Source of the DNA: Natrinema amylolyticus_A
Lineage (GTDB): Archaea > Halobacteriota > Halobacteria > Halobacteriales > Natrialbaceae
NCBI RefSeq assembly: GCF_042678045.1
Contig: NZ_JBHUDI010000008.1
Span: forward strand, 1-64,000
Direction: 5' to 3'
Length of the DNA: 64,000 nt
Below the pieces are notes generated by a model. It did not search any database. It worked only from the letters and a program-made list of their open reading frames with translations, and was not told where the DNA came from. Shown piece by piece: positions 1-6,884 of this stretch; the stretch's first letter is position 1; the number at the start of each line of letters is the position of its first letter. Position numbers and translations under genes: made by a program.

Positions 1-339
1 CGACGGTTATACGAGTACGTCTCCTACAAGGCCCCTGAGAAGGGCGTCTCCGTGAAACAAGTCGAGCCGAATCACACGTCTCAACGCTGTTCTCGAACGG
101 ACTGTGGGTTCACGCACGACGGTAACCGACACGGAGAACACTTCTGTTGCCAGAAGTGTGGGTACGAGGTGAACGCGGATTACAACGCCGCGAAGAACAT
201 CGGGACGCGGTACGCTCGGAAGCGGACACACAGACTCCGTTCCTCGCCCAAGTCGGGGAGCGGAGACGCACCAGTAGACGTGCGTATAAATGGTGGGACG
301 TTGAACGGCGAGAGTTACCAGCGTATTGCTGGGGACTGA
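1..339 (+). CDS. tnpB: TnpB/OrfB RNA-guided nuclease-like transposon protein, C-terminal part
   Basis: The open frame runs from base 1 without a start, so only the C-terminal 112 residues are present. It carries the TnpB zinc-ribbon (SQRCSRTDCG ... FCCQKCGYEVNADYNAA) followed directly by the last RuvC motif (the Asp in NADYNAAKNI). These are the hallmarks of the OrfB/TnpB family, whose characterised members are RNA-guided DNA nucleases encoded by IS200/IS605 elements. The tail after the RuvC motif is hydrophilic and overlaps the structured right end, as expected where the guide RNA is processed from the same transcript. Confidence 0.9.
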   Translation, partial: RRLYEYVSYKAPEKGVSVKQVEPNHTSQRCSRTDCGFTHDGNRHGEHFCCQKCGYEVNADYNAAKNIGTRYARKRTHRLRSSPKSGSGDAPVDVRINGGTLNGESYQRIAGD

Positions 340-419
340 TTGCCGGGAGTCCACATCAAAGCCCCACCCTCAAGGACCGAGGCGCTGAGCGCCGAGGGAG
401 TAGGGTGGGGTAGTTTACA
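1..419 (+). mobile_element. 3' part of an IS1341-type (IS200/IS605 superfamily) element
   Basis: The window opens inside a tnpB gene and continues into a structured right end: outer arms CCCCACCCT (362-370) and AGGGTGGGG (402-410) pair perfectly and enclose a second stem GGCGC/GCGCC (381-393). The element appears to stop near the TTTAC at 415-419, because the very next bases read as the interior of a glutaredoxin-like gene. No tnpA (Y1 transposase) is visible, but the left side is cut off by the window, so autonomy cannot be judged. Confidence 0.75.
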
Positions 420-440
420 AGTGAAGGACGTGAGCGGTCA
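300..440 (+). ncRNA. candidate omega/reRNA (sense-overlapping guide RNA) of the TnpB element
   Basis: In TnpB systems, and in haloarchaeal sense-overlapping transcripts of IS1341 elements, a non-coding RNA spans the 3' end of tnpB, the right-end hairpin, and a guide made of flanking DNA. The sequence shows the expected nested stem (arms 362-370/402-410 and 381-385/389-393) right after the tnpB stop, followed by the junction with host DNA near 419. Boundaries are inferred; the guide would be the roughly 16-20 bases after the junction, which lie inside the interrupted glutaredoxin-like gene. Confidence 0.4.
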
Positions 441-537
441 ATCCGGAGTACCCGTGCTCGTCGATCCCGAAAACGGCGTGACGGGAATGACAGAAAGCGC
501 CGATATCGTTGCAGATCTCGAACGAACGTACGGCTGA
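421..537 (+). pseudogene. 3' fragment of a glutaredoxin / GST N-terminal-domain gene, interrupted by the TnpB element
   Basis: The 38 codons from 421 to the stop at 535-537 read GQSGVPVLVDPENG, then MTESADIVADLERTYG. This is the second half of the thioredoxin-fold domain found in haloarchaeal glutaredoxin/GST-N proteins: the cis-Pro of the GVPVLVD strand, then the MxES-ADI-x2-L helix. The N-terminal half with the CPYC-type active site is missing because the IS right end abuts it. Translation can read back into the IS, but no native start remains. The intact 5' half should lie on the far side of the element, outside this window. Confidence 0.7.
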
Positions 538-857
538 ACGTGCTCTATCGGACAACAGCGGTTTGACAGCCAGTGAGATCGACGGCGACTGCAACGAACG
601 CGATCGAAGAGCCGACAAGGTCGGATTAGTGACCGTCGAGAGTGACGCCCGTTTTTCCGGTACGGTCTCTCGTATCAAACGGAAAGCGAGCAATAGGAGT
701 CACTACTCGTCGGAGAGATCGACCACGCCGAAAATGCAGCGGCGATGGATCGGTTGCTTTCGTCAATAACTGTTCGCTTTTCGACCGTTCGTCGATGATA
801 CACGACCGAGAATCCGTTTTAACCCATCAAATTGGTGCCCTAGTGAGGATAGACTAC
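538..857. other. 320-bp stretch without a convincing gene
   Basis: No open frame here has protein-like composition or homology that I recognise. The last 40 bases are AT-richer (around TTTTAACCCATCAAATTGG at 818-836) and probably hold the promoter of the lipoprotein gene starting at 858. Confidence 0.4.
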
Positions 858-1328
858 ATGACGAAACGGAATCTCTCTCGGATTGTCCGCGGTGTCTCGA
901 GACGAACCGTGTTGACGACTGCAACTGCCATTAGCGTCGGAACCGTCGCAGGCTGTCTAGGCGGTACAAATGAAAAGGAAGATGAGGATATTGAGAACGA
1001 TATCAGTGAGGTGGACAGGAGACTCGCTGCGGAGATGGCCGAAACCATCGACGATGACCTCTCGGTCACGGGGTGGGAGCTACCCGGAATGTTCATCCCG
1101 GAGTATACAGACAGCCGCGGAGTAGAAGTTGACGCCACGATCCTCGGAAACGCGTATGCTGATATCGTCGATCAGGGGTTCGATCGTCGAGCGATGCCGA
1201 CCGCGCTTACCGACGATGGGGATGTGTATTTCATGGTTTTCATCGAACCCGAGTGGGCCAACGCGTATCTCGAGGGAGACTGGTCGCAAGAAGCGTACGA
1301 CACGGAGATCGAAGACTCCGCACACTGA
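858..1328 (+). CDS. Tat-exported lipoprotein of unknown function
   Basis: A 156-residue protein. The start at 858 was chosen because it places a twin-arginine leader (SRRTVLTTATAISVG, then lipobox VAGC near residue 33) at the N terminus; the frame remains open further upstream but the extension looks non-coding. The lipobox cysteine would be lipid-anchored on the outer face of the membrane. The mature part is acidic, with a Glu/Asp-rich linker and a compact domain (SVTGWELPGMFIPEY, then VYFMVFIEPEWANAYLEG). I do not recognise the family. It stands alone, with its own promoter likely just upstream. Confidence 0.75.
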   Translation: MTKRNLSRIVRGVSRRTVLTTATAISVGTVAGCLGGTNEKEDEDIENDISEVDRRLAAEMAETIDDDLSVTGWELPGMFIPEYTDSRGVEVDATILGNAYADIVDQGFDRRAMPTALTDDGDVYFMVFIEPEWANAYLEGDWSQEAYDTEIEDSAH

Positions 1329-1428
1329 TCTCGGATACGAGCTTCCGATACCACCACCGTGGTAATGGCGGCCACCCGAATCACTACTGAGCGACTCGAT
1401 TCTCCCCTCGTTGATCGACCCCGGCTGA

Positions 1429-1605
1429 TCACGCCATCGTGAGCGCGTCGATCCAGTCATCCGACTGAATCCAGGCGTCTTCCTCCTGTTCGTCGTAAAC
1501 GATCAGCTGGTCGGTTTCCGTCTGGACAGCCGAGTAGCGCTCGAGCGGGGCGGCATCGACGCCGATCGTTGGCTGCTGGTTGGGGTGTGTCGTGTCTGTG
1601 GACAT
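1429..1605 (-). CDS. small conserved haloarchaeal protein (DUF7331-like)
   Basis: A 58-residue acidic protein starting MSTDTTHPNQQPTIGVD and ending DDWIDALTMA. It resembles a family of roughly 55-65-residue haloarchaeal proteins (N-terminal MST-D-T-x-P-N, central IVYD, Trp-rich C terminus) with no known function. The start has a purine-rich GGAGAG-type site just upstream. About 20-60 bases upstream the minus strand carries two direct GTTACC motifs and a TATA-like CTTATAC, similar to motifs in front of the HxlR regulator at 4879. Confidence 0.6.
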   Translation of the reverse strand: MSTDTTHPNQQPTIGVDAAPLERYSAVQTETDQLIVYDEQEEDAWIQSDDWIDALTMA

Positions 1606-1639
1606 GGGATCTCTCCTCGAATACTTACCTTACACTACT

Positions 1640-1664
1640 AGGTAACACTTGGTAACGTATAAGC
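1640..1664 (-). promoter_or_regulatory. repeated GGTAAC operator-like motif upstream of the small DUF7331-like gene
   Basis: On the plus strand the sequence contains GGTAACACTTGGTAAC followed by TATAAG; on the minus strand this is a TATA-like element followed by two direct GTTACC copies 10 bases apart. The same core occurs upstream of the HxlR gene (4826-4838) and at 4704. The function as an operator is inferred. Confidence 0.35.
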
Positions 1665-1704
1665 ACTCGCGAACCACATCGTTAGGAGGTTACGTTGAAG
1701 AAAG

Positions 1705-1968
1705 TCAGTGGTCCATAGCCGTCGACTCTTCGGCCAGCGCCGAGTCGGAAATCGAGTAGAGAGATTGTCCCGCATCGCGAAAATACATGCGTTCACGAAG
1801 GATGTCGGCATCCCGAAGCGCATCGAGTGCAGACCGAACGGTCCGTTTGTTCAGTCGAGTTTCGGTTGCGATTTGGCTCTGCGTCAGCTCACCATTGATA
1901 TCGAGAACTTTCAACACGAGTTTGCCACTCGGAGGAAGGTCGTAGATTCGGTCTGGGACGCGAGTCAT
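1705..1968 (-). CDS. winged helix-turn-helix regulator (MarR/TrmB-like), 87 residues
   Basis: A single DNA-binding domain: DLPPSGKLVLKVLDING, the recognition region SQIATETRLNKRTVRSALDAL, then a wing. The start at 1968 (MTRVPDRIYDLP) is preferred over the longer frame to 2043, whose N-terminal extension is not domain-like. It is clearly related to the N-terminal domain of the HTH-rhodanese fusion at 39012 (LPPSADLVYKVLEYNG, ETRLSSRTLHYAI), so the two are paralogous DNA-binding modules, one with and one without a sensor. Its target is unknown; being next to the DUF7331-like gene may be incidental. Confidence 0.75.
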   Translation of the reverse strand: MTRVPDRIYDLPPSGKLVLKVLDINGELTQSQIATETRLNKRTVRSALDALRDADILRERMYFRDAGQSLYSISDSALAEESTAMDH

Positions 1969-2215
1969 GATCCCATCGTTGCTCGTGTCGTCACATACGT
2001 TTTCAGCGTCGATGCAACGACTATGCACGACCGTGACGATCACACCTAAGCAAGCACATAGTTTATTTGAAAATAATAGAACTTGATTGTTGGTCGGTTA
2101 CTAAAATCAACTGAACCACACGGAACAACGCGTGTGAAAGTCGTCACCGGCACATTCAGGTGGGTCGTCCCGTTCCGGAGTGGCGACCCGAGTGTCTCGT
2201 TGTGGACGTGGGCGG

Positions 2216-3067
2216 TTACTCGAGGAAGTTCGAGAGGTTGTCGACGAACGCCGTCGAGCGATCCTCCGGAACCCAGTGATTCGCGTCGAGTCGGGCAATA
2301 CCTGCGGTGTTCTCGAGGTCGTCGTTCAGCCGTTCTGCGAACTGGATCGGCTGGAACTCGTCGTTCTCGCCCCAGATGAAGTACGTCTCCGCTGTGATCG
2401 CGCCGTAGTCGATTTCAGTCGTGTGACTCGTGTTCGTCGCGATCGCGTTCCGGCTGAGGGAAATCCGACCCTCATCACTCCTGAAGCGAGAGACCATCGC
2501 CTCCACGAACTCGTCATCCGGATCGATGAGCGTCGTTTGGAACGTTTGAGTGAGTTGTTCGTCGACGTCATCGACGGACATGTCGTTGATTGTCGCAGGA
2601 AGCCCGAGATCGACGATGAACTGTATCGGCCACGAGTCGTACGCAATCGCGTTCGAAAGCACGAGTTTTCCGACCGCGTCCGAGTTGTGTGCCGCGTAGC
2701 GAAGCGCGACGCCACCACCGATGTCGTGGGCGACGAGGTCGATCTGGTCGACCTCGAGTCGCGCTAGTAGCCCGTCGAGGACCTGCTCCTGGGCGCGGAT
2801 GGACCGATCGAAGCCATCGTGCATCGCGGAGTTCCCGTATCCGACGAAGTCCGGAGCGATCACCCGTCGATCGTCTTCAAAGGCCGGTGCGACACCACGC
2901 CAGAGGTACGACCACGTCGGAATCCCATGGAGGAACACGAGCGGGGTTTCGGCTGCATCGGTATTGCCCTCGTCGTAATACGACACGGTCAGGTCGTGTC
3001 TGTCGACCGAAATCGTTGTCTCTTCTTGTGCGTCCGTCCATTCCTGATGGGTCGGTTCGTTCGTCAT
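2216..3067 (-). CDS. alpha/beta hydrolase with Asp nucleophile (epoxide hydrolase / haloalkane dehalogenase-like)
   Basis: A 283-residue protein (ATG at 3067; a GTG five codons upstream is also possible). It has the HGIPTWSYLWR oxyanion-loop motif typical of haloalkane dehalogenase and epoxide hydrolase relatives, the nucleophile elbow VAHDIGGG with Asp115 in place of Ser, a late acid (GENDEF) and the catalytic His (LDANHWVPED). An Asp nucleophile means an ester intermediate hydrolysed by His-activated water, so epoxide or C-halogen bonds are plausible substrates. The Trp usually following the nucleophile Asp in dehalogenases (HDWG) is Ile here, which argues against a classical dehalogenase. 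Confidence 0.85.
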   Translation of the reverse strand: MTNEPTHQEWTDAQEETTISVDRHDLTVSYYDEGNTDAAETPLVFLHGIPTWSYLWRGVAPAFEDDRRVIAPDFVGYGNSAMHDGFDRSIRAQEQVLDGLLARLEVDQIDLVAHDIGGGVALRYAAHNSDAVGKLVLSNAIAYDSWPIQFIVDLGLPATINDMSVDDVDEQLTQTFQTTLIDPDDEFVEAMVSRFRSDEGRISLSRNAIATNTSHTTEIDYGAITAETYFIWGENDEFQPIQFAERLNDDLENTAGIARLDANHWVPEDRSTAFVDNLSNFLE

Positions 3068-3232
3068 CGAATGAGCAATCACCGCCCCGCTATTTGTAAC
3101 TTTGTGTGTTACAATAGGCTGCTATCGACGCACACCCACATCGATAGCGCCACCGCTCTTCTCACCACTCATGGAAAAGGACAGCAGCCGTCGAGACGCG
3201 ATCGAGGGATGAACCCGTTTTGTCCGGCAGTA

Positions 3233-3697
3233 TCAGTCGCCGAGATCGGCGCTTTCGACGCTTTCGATCGGTGTCGATGACTGCTCGAGAATCTGCTGGC
3301 TGAGATCGGCGATAGTGATCGTTTTGAGTTCGTCTTTCAGAGCGGCCTCCGCCGGTTGCAGCGTCTCGGTGAGGACTGTCTGGATGTTCTCGCCAACGGG
3401 GCACGCTTCGTTCGGGTCGTTCGGATGGAACGTAAAGACCGACTCCACCTCGAGCGCTTCGTAGACATCGTACAGCGTCACGTCGTCCGGACTCCGGGCC
3501 AGTGCGAACCCCCCGTTCGGTCCCCGCTTGGACGTAACGAGGTCTGCATCCCGAAGCGATCCGAGTAAACGACGGACGACGACGGGGTTAGTATCGAGAC
3601 TCCAGGCGAGCTTCTCCGAGGAGAGGCGTTCATCACGAACGACAGCGAGCACCGTTAGCACGTGCGTCGCGACGACGAGCCGACTACTCCCGTTCAT
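3233..3697 (-). CDS. Rrf2-family transcriptional regulator
   Basis: A 154-residue protein with the Rrf2 fold: N-terminal winged helix (SSRLVVATHVLTVLAVV, SEKLAWSLDTNPVVVRRLL), wing KRGPNGGFALARSPDDVTL, and a dimerisation/sensor tail. The Fe-S cluster-binding members have three cysteines after the wing; only one is seen here (NEACPVGENIQ), so it probably does not bind a cluster but could sense thiols or oxidants through a single Cys. It is 165 bases upstream of the alpha/beta hydrolase in the same direction and may control it or the NAD(P)HX epimerase behind it. Confidence 0.88.
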   Translation of the reverse strand: MNGSSRLVVATHVLTVLAVVRDERLSSEKLAWSLDTNPVVVRRLLGSLRDADLVTSKRGPNGGFALARSPDDVTLYDVYEALEVESVFTFHPNDPNEACPVGENIQTVLTETLQPAEAALKDELKTITIADLSQQILEQSSTPIESVESADLGD

Positions 3698-3847
3698 ATT
3701 CGAAACTAGACGATCTGGTGTGTAACGTCTTCCGATCTCTCACCCCGGAAAACAGTATCCGATCGTACGAGTAGGCTGCGAAAGAATCGGTTCTTTGGAA
3801 GTGTCCCCCGAGTCGATAGATCCTCGAAACGAGATCACATACAACAG

Positions 3848-4570
3848 TCACGATCTCGTTGCGTCGATTCTGATGGCAAACTTGTGATCGAACGGAGGCG
3901 TATACGGAATCTCGAGCGTCTCGTAAACGGCGGCGGGGACGCTAATATCTCCAAGAATCAACTTGCCCGCTGTTTCGAGTAATCCAGTTTTCGGAAGGGC
4001 GAGTGTGAACGTCCGTATTGGATGGATTGTGTCACCGGACGCGCCACCCGTCGTCGCATCGATACCAGACGGAACGTCCAGAGACAGAATCTTGGCCTCC
4101 GTGTTTTCGGCCCACCACACGAGCTCCCGGGGCGGGCCACGCAACGGTTCCTGAAGGCCGTATCCGACGAGTGCATCAACTACAACCGCCGGTATCTCGA
4201 CGGTCGATACGTCGGTTCGGATCGAAATTCCCATGCGATCGAGCAGTTCGTACTGGCTCGCGACGACACCTGTGAGTTCTGTCGGTTGTCGATCGAGGAC
4301 AACGGTAACTGGAATCTCGCGGTTAGCGAGGTGGCGGGCGCACGCGAGTCCGCCGCCTCCGTTCCCACCTCCACCGGCGAGGACGACGACCGGTCCGTCT
4401 CGGGAGAGATCCAGTACCTCGCAGGCGAGTCCACGACCGGCCTGCTCCATCATCTGGAGCAGGGACAACCCGTACTCCTCGACGGCAACCCGATCGACGT
4501 CGCGCATTTCCTCGGCAGTGACTGCAGTCACATTGTGGCCGGTCGCTGTTCGAAACGCGTCGAGATCCAT
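3848..4570 (-). CDS. nnrE: NAD(P)H-hydrate epimerase (YjeF N-terminal domain protein)
   Basis: A 240-residue stand-alone YjeF_N domain that interconverts R and S hydrates of NAD(P)H so the dehydratase can repair them. The glycine-rich motif VVVLAGGGGNGGGGLACARHL and the DVPSGIDATTGG motif are diagnostic. The dehydratase (YjeF_C/NnrD) is not fused here and not found in the window. Start 4570 (MDLDAFRTATG) is chosen from a cluster of ATGs; 4579 is equally possible. A perfect 15-base palindrome lies 77 bases upstream. Confidence 0.88.
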   Translation of the reverse strand: MDLDAFRTATGHNVTAVTAEEMRDVDRVAVEEYGLSLLQMMEQAGRGLACEVLDLSRDGPVVVLAGGGGNGGGGLACARHLANREIPVTVVLDRQPTELTGVVASQYELLDRMGISIRTDVSTVEIPAVVVDALVGYGLQEPLRGPPRELVWWAENTEAKILSLDVPSGIDATTGGASGDTIHPIRTFTLALPKTGLLETAGKLILGDISVPAAVYETLEIPYTPPFDHKFAIRIDATRS

Positions 4571-4646
4571 ATGCACCATACAGTGACACGGGCAAACAGC
4601 CTTCGGACAGGACTCTCTCCTTCGATACGAATCGACGTTACTGCTT

Positions 4647-4661
4647 GGTAATGCCATTACC
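4647..4661. promoter_or_regulatory. perfect palindrome GGTAATG-C-CATTACC upstream of nnrE
   Basis: Seven-base arms with a single-base spacer, followed by AT-rich TTATAATTATG. It lies in the 308-base divergent region between nnrE (minus) and the HxlR gene (plus), a position suited to a regulator binding site. The regulator is not known. Confidence 0.4.
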
Positions 4662-4825
4662 TCTAGCTTATAATTATGTGGGGCGGCCGCAAACGAAGTT
4701 ACTGAAGGTAACCTACACTGACGACTAGGGCGAGTAGCGTATGAGTGTGTTTGTGTCGTATCACACTTACTCGGGGAACGTACCGTGAGCAGGTCGTATC
4801 GACCGATAAAGGATAGTACTGACTA

Positions 4826-4850
4826 GTAACCTAGTTACAACACGTAACTA
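4826..4850 (+). promoter_or_regulatory. GTAAC-CTA-GTTAC operator-like repeat before the HxlR gene
   Basis: A perfect inverted repeat GTAAC (4826-4830) / GTTAC (4834-4838), followed by a further GTAAC at 4844-4848 which runs into a TATATA element at 4849-4854, about 25 bases before the ATG. The overlap with the presumed TATA box suggests autorepression by the HxlR protein, as is usual in that family. A related GGTAACCTACACT sits at 4704-4716. Confidence 0.45.
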
Positions 4851-4878
4851 TATACCGCTCCAGCACGAGTGGACAGAT

Positions 4879-5253
4879 ATGAGCGAGTCAACAGAGCAAC
4901 TGGAAGTGTGGTGTGCAGGCGAAGACTGGTGTCCCGTCACCTCCACGGCGACGTTGATCGGCAAGAAATGGCATACCGTTATCCTCCATCGGTTGCTTGC
5001 CAACGGACCGCTTGGATTCAACGCACTGAAAAAAGAAGTCGGCGGGATCTCGAGCAAAGTCCTCTCGGACTCGCTCGAGGATCTCGAAGCCAAACAGCTG
5101 GTCGAACGGTCGATCATCAGCGAAAAACCGGTCCGGGTCGAGTATTCGTTGACCGAACACGGGAAATCGCTGGAGCCAGTGATTCAGGAGATGGCCAAGT
5201 GGGGACAGGAACACCTGACGGCTGCAGTGGACAAGGAAAGCTCGATCGCTTGA
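4879..5253 (+). CDS. HxlR-family winged-helix regulator
   Basis: A 124-residue protein with the HxlR core: CPVTSTATLIGKKWHTVIL, the LANGPLGFNALKKEVGGIS helix pair, then SKVLSDSLEDLEAKQLVER and a short wing (VRVEYSLTEHGKSL). Members are dimeric sensors of redox, electrophiles or aldehydes. Two cysteines near the N terminus (WCAGEDWCPV) are well placed for redox sensing. The TATA-overlapping repeat upstream suggests autoregulation. A strong palindromic element begins right at its stop codon. Confidence 0.9.
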   Translation: MSESTEQLEVWCAGEDWCPVTSTATLIGKKWHTVILHRLLANGPLGFNALKKEVGGISSKVLSDSLEDLEAKQLVERSIISEKPVRVEYSLTEHGKSLEPVIQEMAKWGQEHLTAAVDKESSIA

Positions 5254-5332
5254 TACGGTCTGCTGTAAGTCATTGCCGGTGCAACCGTAGCACGGTCGCG
5301 GTTGCACCGGTAAATCGTTACAGTAGACCATA
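5254..5332. repeat. 79-bp imperfect palindrome (family A-like dispersed element)
   Basis: Starts at the base after the HxlR stop. Perfect 12-base inner arms CCGGTGCAACCG (5276-5287) and CGGTTGCACCGG (5299-5310), with outer arms TACGGTCTGCTGTAA and TTACAGTAGACCATA that pair imperfectly. Its right shoulder GTAAATCGTTACAGT resembles GTAAATCGTTTCAGT in the element at 40183-40268, so it may be a divergent member of the same family. It may also act as a transcription terminator for the HxlR gene. Confidence 0.6.
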
Positions 5333-5788
5333 TGAGCGCCTGATAGCGTCGCAATCGTTCCAGTCGAGGTCACGTCGTTCGAGCGCTTTCGTCTCGCGTG
5401 CTTACCATCATCTCCGATTTTCGGACGACCTCGAGGCACTCGCCTTGCTGATCTATAAATCGAGAGAGGTATTGTGACTGACTTGCACTCCTGCCGAACT
5501 CATAAGAGACAATATCTATAATGTACGGGGAGTGAACTCCCATGACAAGCGCTTCTCACGACTCATCACGACCCGAGGGAACGAGAGAGACGGTTCGTTC
5601 TGCGAACGGCGGTCGTTCCCAGCCGGCTTCCGGAATGCAACGATTTGACGTCTCGAGCCCACATAGCACGGAATCTAACGCGATCCTGAACGGCGTTCAG
5701 GAACCAGTCTACGGACCAGACTGGAGCCGTGGCGGGAGTTACGTGAGGGGCCGTACGCGAGGTCAATTAGACTCGAGGAGGAGCCATT

Positions 5789-5935
5789 ATGTGCAAGAGC
5801 CAATCTAAGCGGAGGGAACGAACTACTATTTCTTTCTCTGTGAACTCCATCGAGAGTGAACGGATGAGAACGTCCGTACAGCCCAACGTACCGCCACAGC
5901 CGGTGTGTACCGCGCTGCGAGCGTTATGGCAGTAA
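5789..5935 (+). CDS. possible small protein (48 residues), unknown
   Basis: An open frame beginning MCKSQSKRRERTTISFSV, preceded by a strong GAGGAGGAG ribosome-binding site 5-13 bases before its ATG, and overlapping the start of the next gene by 10 bases (ATGGCAGTAA), an arrangement typical of translationally coupled genes. Basic N terminus, no recognised domain. It overlaps the 3' end of a weaker frame (5542-5808) on the same strand, which looks less like a protein. Coding status is uncertain. Confidence 0.35.
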   Translation: MCKSQSKRRERTTISFSVNSIESERMRTSVQPNVPPQPVCTALRALWQ

Positions 5936-6195
5936 CGAGACGAGAGGTACTCGAGCACCTCGCGACAGCCAGCGATGGCGAGACGCGAGAAACGACGATC
6001 GAAGCACTTGCAGCGGCACTCGAGGCCGACGAACGCACGATTGAATCCCACCTCCACGGGTTGGCGGACTGCGAACTGGCTCGAATACGATCGGATGGGA
6101 GCGCTCGAGTGACGATCACTGGTGAAGAACTGCTCGAACTCGAACTCGACGAGCTAGTGATCGTTGATCCAGAGACAATGAATCCGAACGAATGA
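5926..6195 (+). CDS. small helix-turn-helix protein
   Basis: An 89-residue protein: TRREVLEHLATASDGETR, then helix-turn-helix TTIEALAAALEADERTIESHLHGLADCELARI, wing (SARVTITGEELLELEL). It looks like a single winged-helix domain without a sensor. The start at 5926 is used because the residues before it (MYRAASV) are not domain-like. It overlaps the small upstream frame by 10 bases and lies 62 bases before the zinc-ribbon HTH gene. Confidence 0.65.
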   Translation: MAVTRREVLEHLATASDGETRETTIEALAAALEADERTIESHLHGLADCELARIRSDGSARVTITGEELLELELDELVIVDPETMNPNE

Positions 6196-6257
6196 GGGGA
6201 GTTAGTATTTAGCAAGAGCCTGTCTAACTGTGTACTATATGGAGGCATTGGAAGCGA

Positions 6258-6857
6258 ATGTCTAATGGCGAGACAACTGACCCCGAAGGACCCCAAGAGA
6301 TCCAGTACGATCCATCATCCAGCCAGTACGACCTCTTCGAGTGTCCCGACTGTGATAACGTCGTTCTCGTCCTCGGTCGCGACGATCCGCCGATGTCGTG
6401 TCACGACAAACCGATGGAACGCGTGACTGACCTGGAAATGAGCGTCAAGCCACCGGACGTCAGGCAGGTACTACTCCAGGCCTTCGGGCTCCCCAAGGCC
6501 GGACTGGATATCTGTCTATGCGTCATTGGCGAGGGGCCACTGTCGGCGAACGAAGTGGCCGAGACGCTCGGATACGACCGAAGTACGGTCACCCGGTATC
6601 TGAACAAACTGGTCGAACTCGGACTCCTGCGTCGGTCAGAACTGAACCGGGAAGCGGGTGGCGTCGTCAACGTCTATCACTCGGTCGATCTCGAGCGGAT
6701 GCGCCGCGAGACGCTGATCGGCTTCTACGTCTGGGCTGGCGAGGCTGCTGCCCTCATCGAAGATGCGAACCTGACCAAACAGGACTATCTCGAAGAAAAT
6801 CCCGATCAAAAGCTCCCAGACGTGTTCTGGGAATCGTTTCCGGAACGTGACGGCTGA
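6258..6857 (+). CDS. zinc-ribbon / winged-helix transcriptional regulator
   Basis: A 199-residue protein. Residues 27-55 hold a desulforedoxin-like metal motif (FECPDC at 29/32 and MSCHDKPM at 48). Residues 75-140 form a MarR/TrmB-type winged helix (GPLSANEVAETLGYDRSTVTRYLNKLVELGLLRR) and the rest is an alpha-helical tail. A metal or thiol-liganded ribbon joined to a repressor domain suggests a redox, sulfur or metal sensor. It is convergent with the CoA-disulfide reductase gene and may regulate the neighbouring disulfide-reductase cluster; this is inference from proximity only. Confidence 0.75.
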   Translation: MSNGETTDPEGPQEIQYDPSSSQYDLFECPDCDNVVLVLGRDDPPMSCHDKPMERVTDLEMSVKPPDVRQVLLQAFGLPKAGLDICLCVIGEGPLSANEVAETLGYDRSTVTRYLNKLVELGLLRRSELNREAGGVVNVYHSVDLERMRRETLIGFYVWAGEAAALIEDANLTKQDYLEENPDQKLPDVFWESFPERDG

Positions 6858-6884
6858 CAGAGACAGCACACGACGAACCGAGGA

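Noticed and set aside
5542..5808. Plus-strand frame of 88 residues upstream of the small HTH genes
   Set aside because: Composition is non-protein-like (Ser/Arg-rich, no hydrophobic core), it has no recognised family, and its 3' end overlaps the better-supported small frame at 5789.
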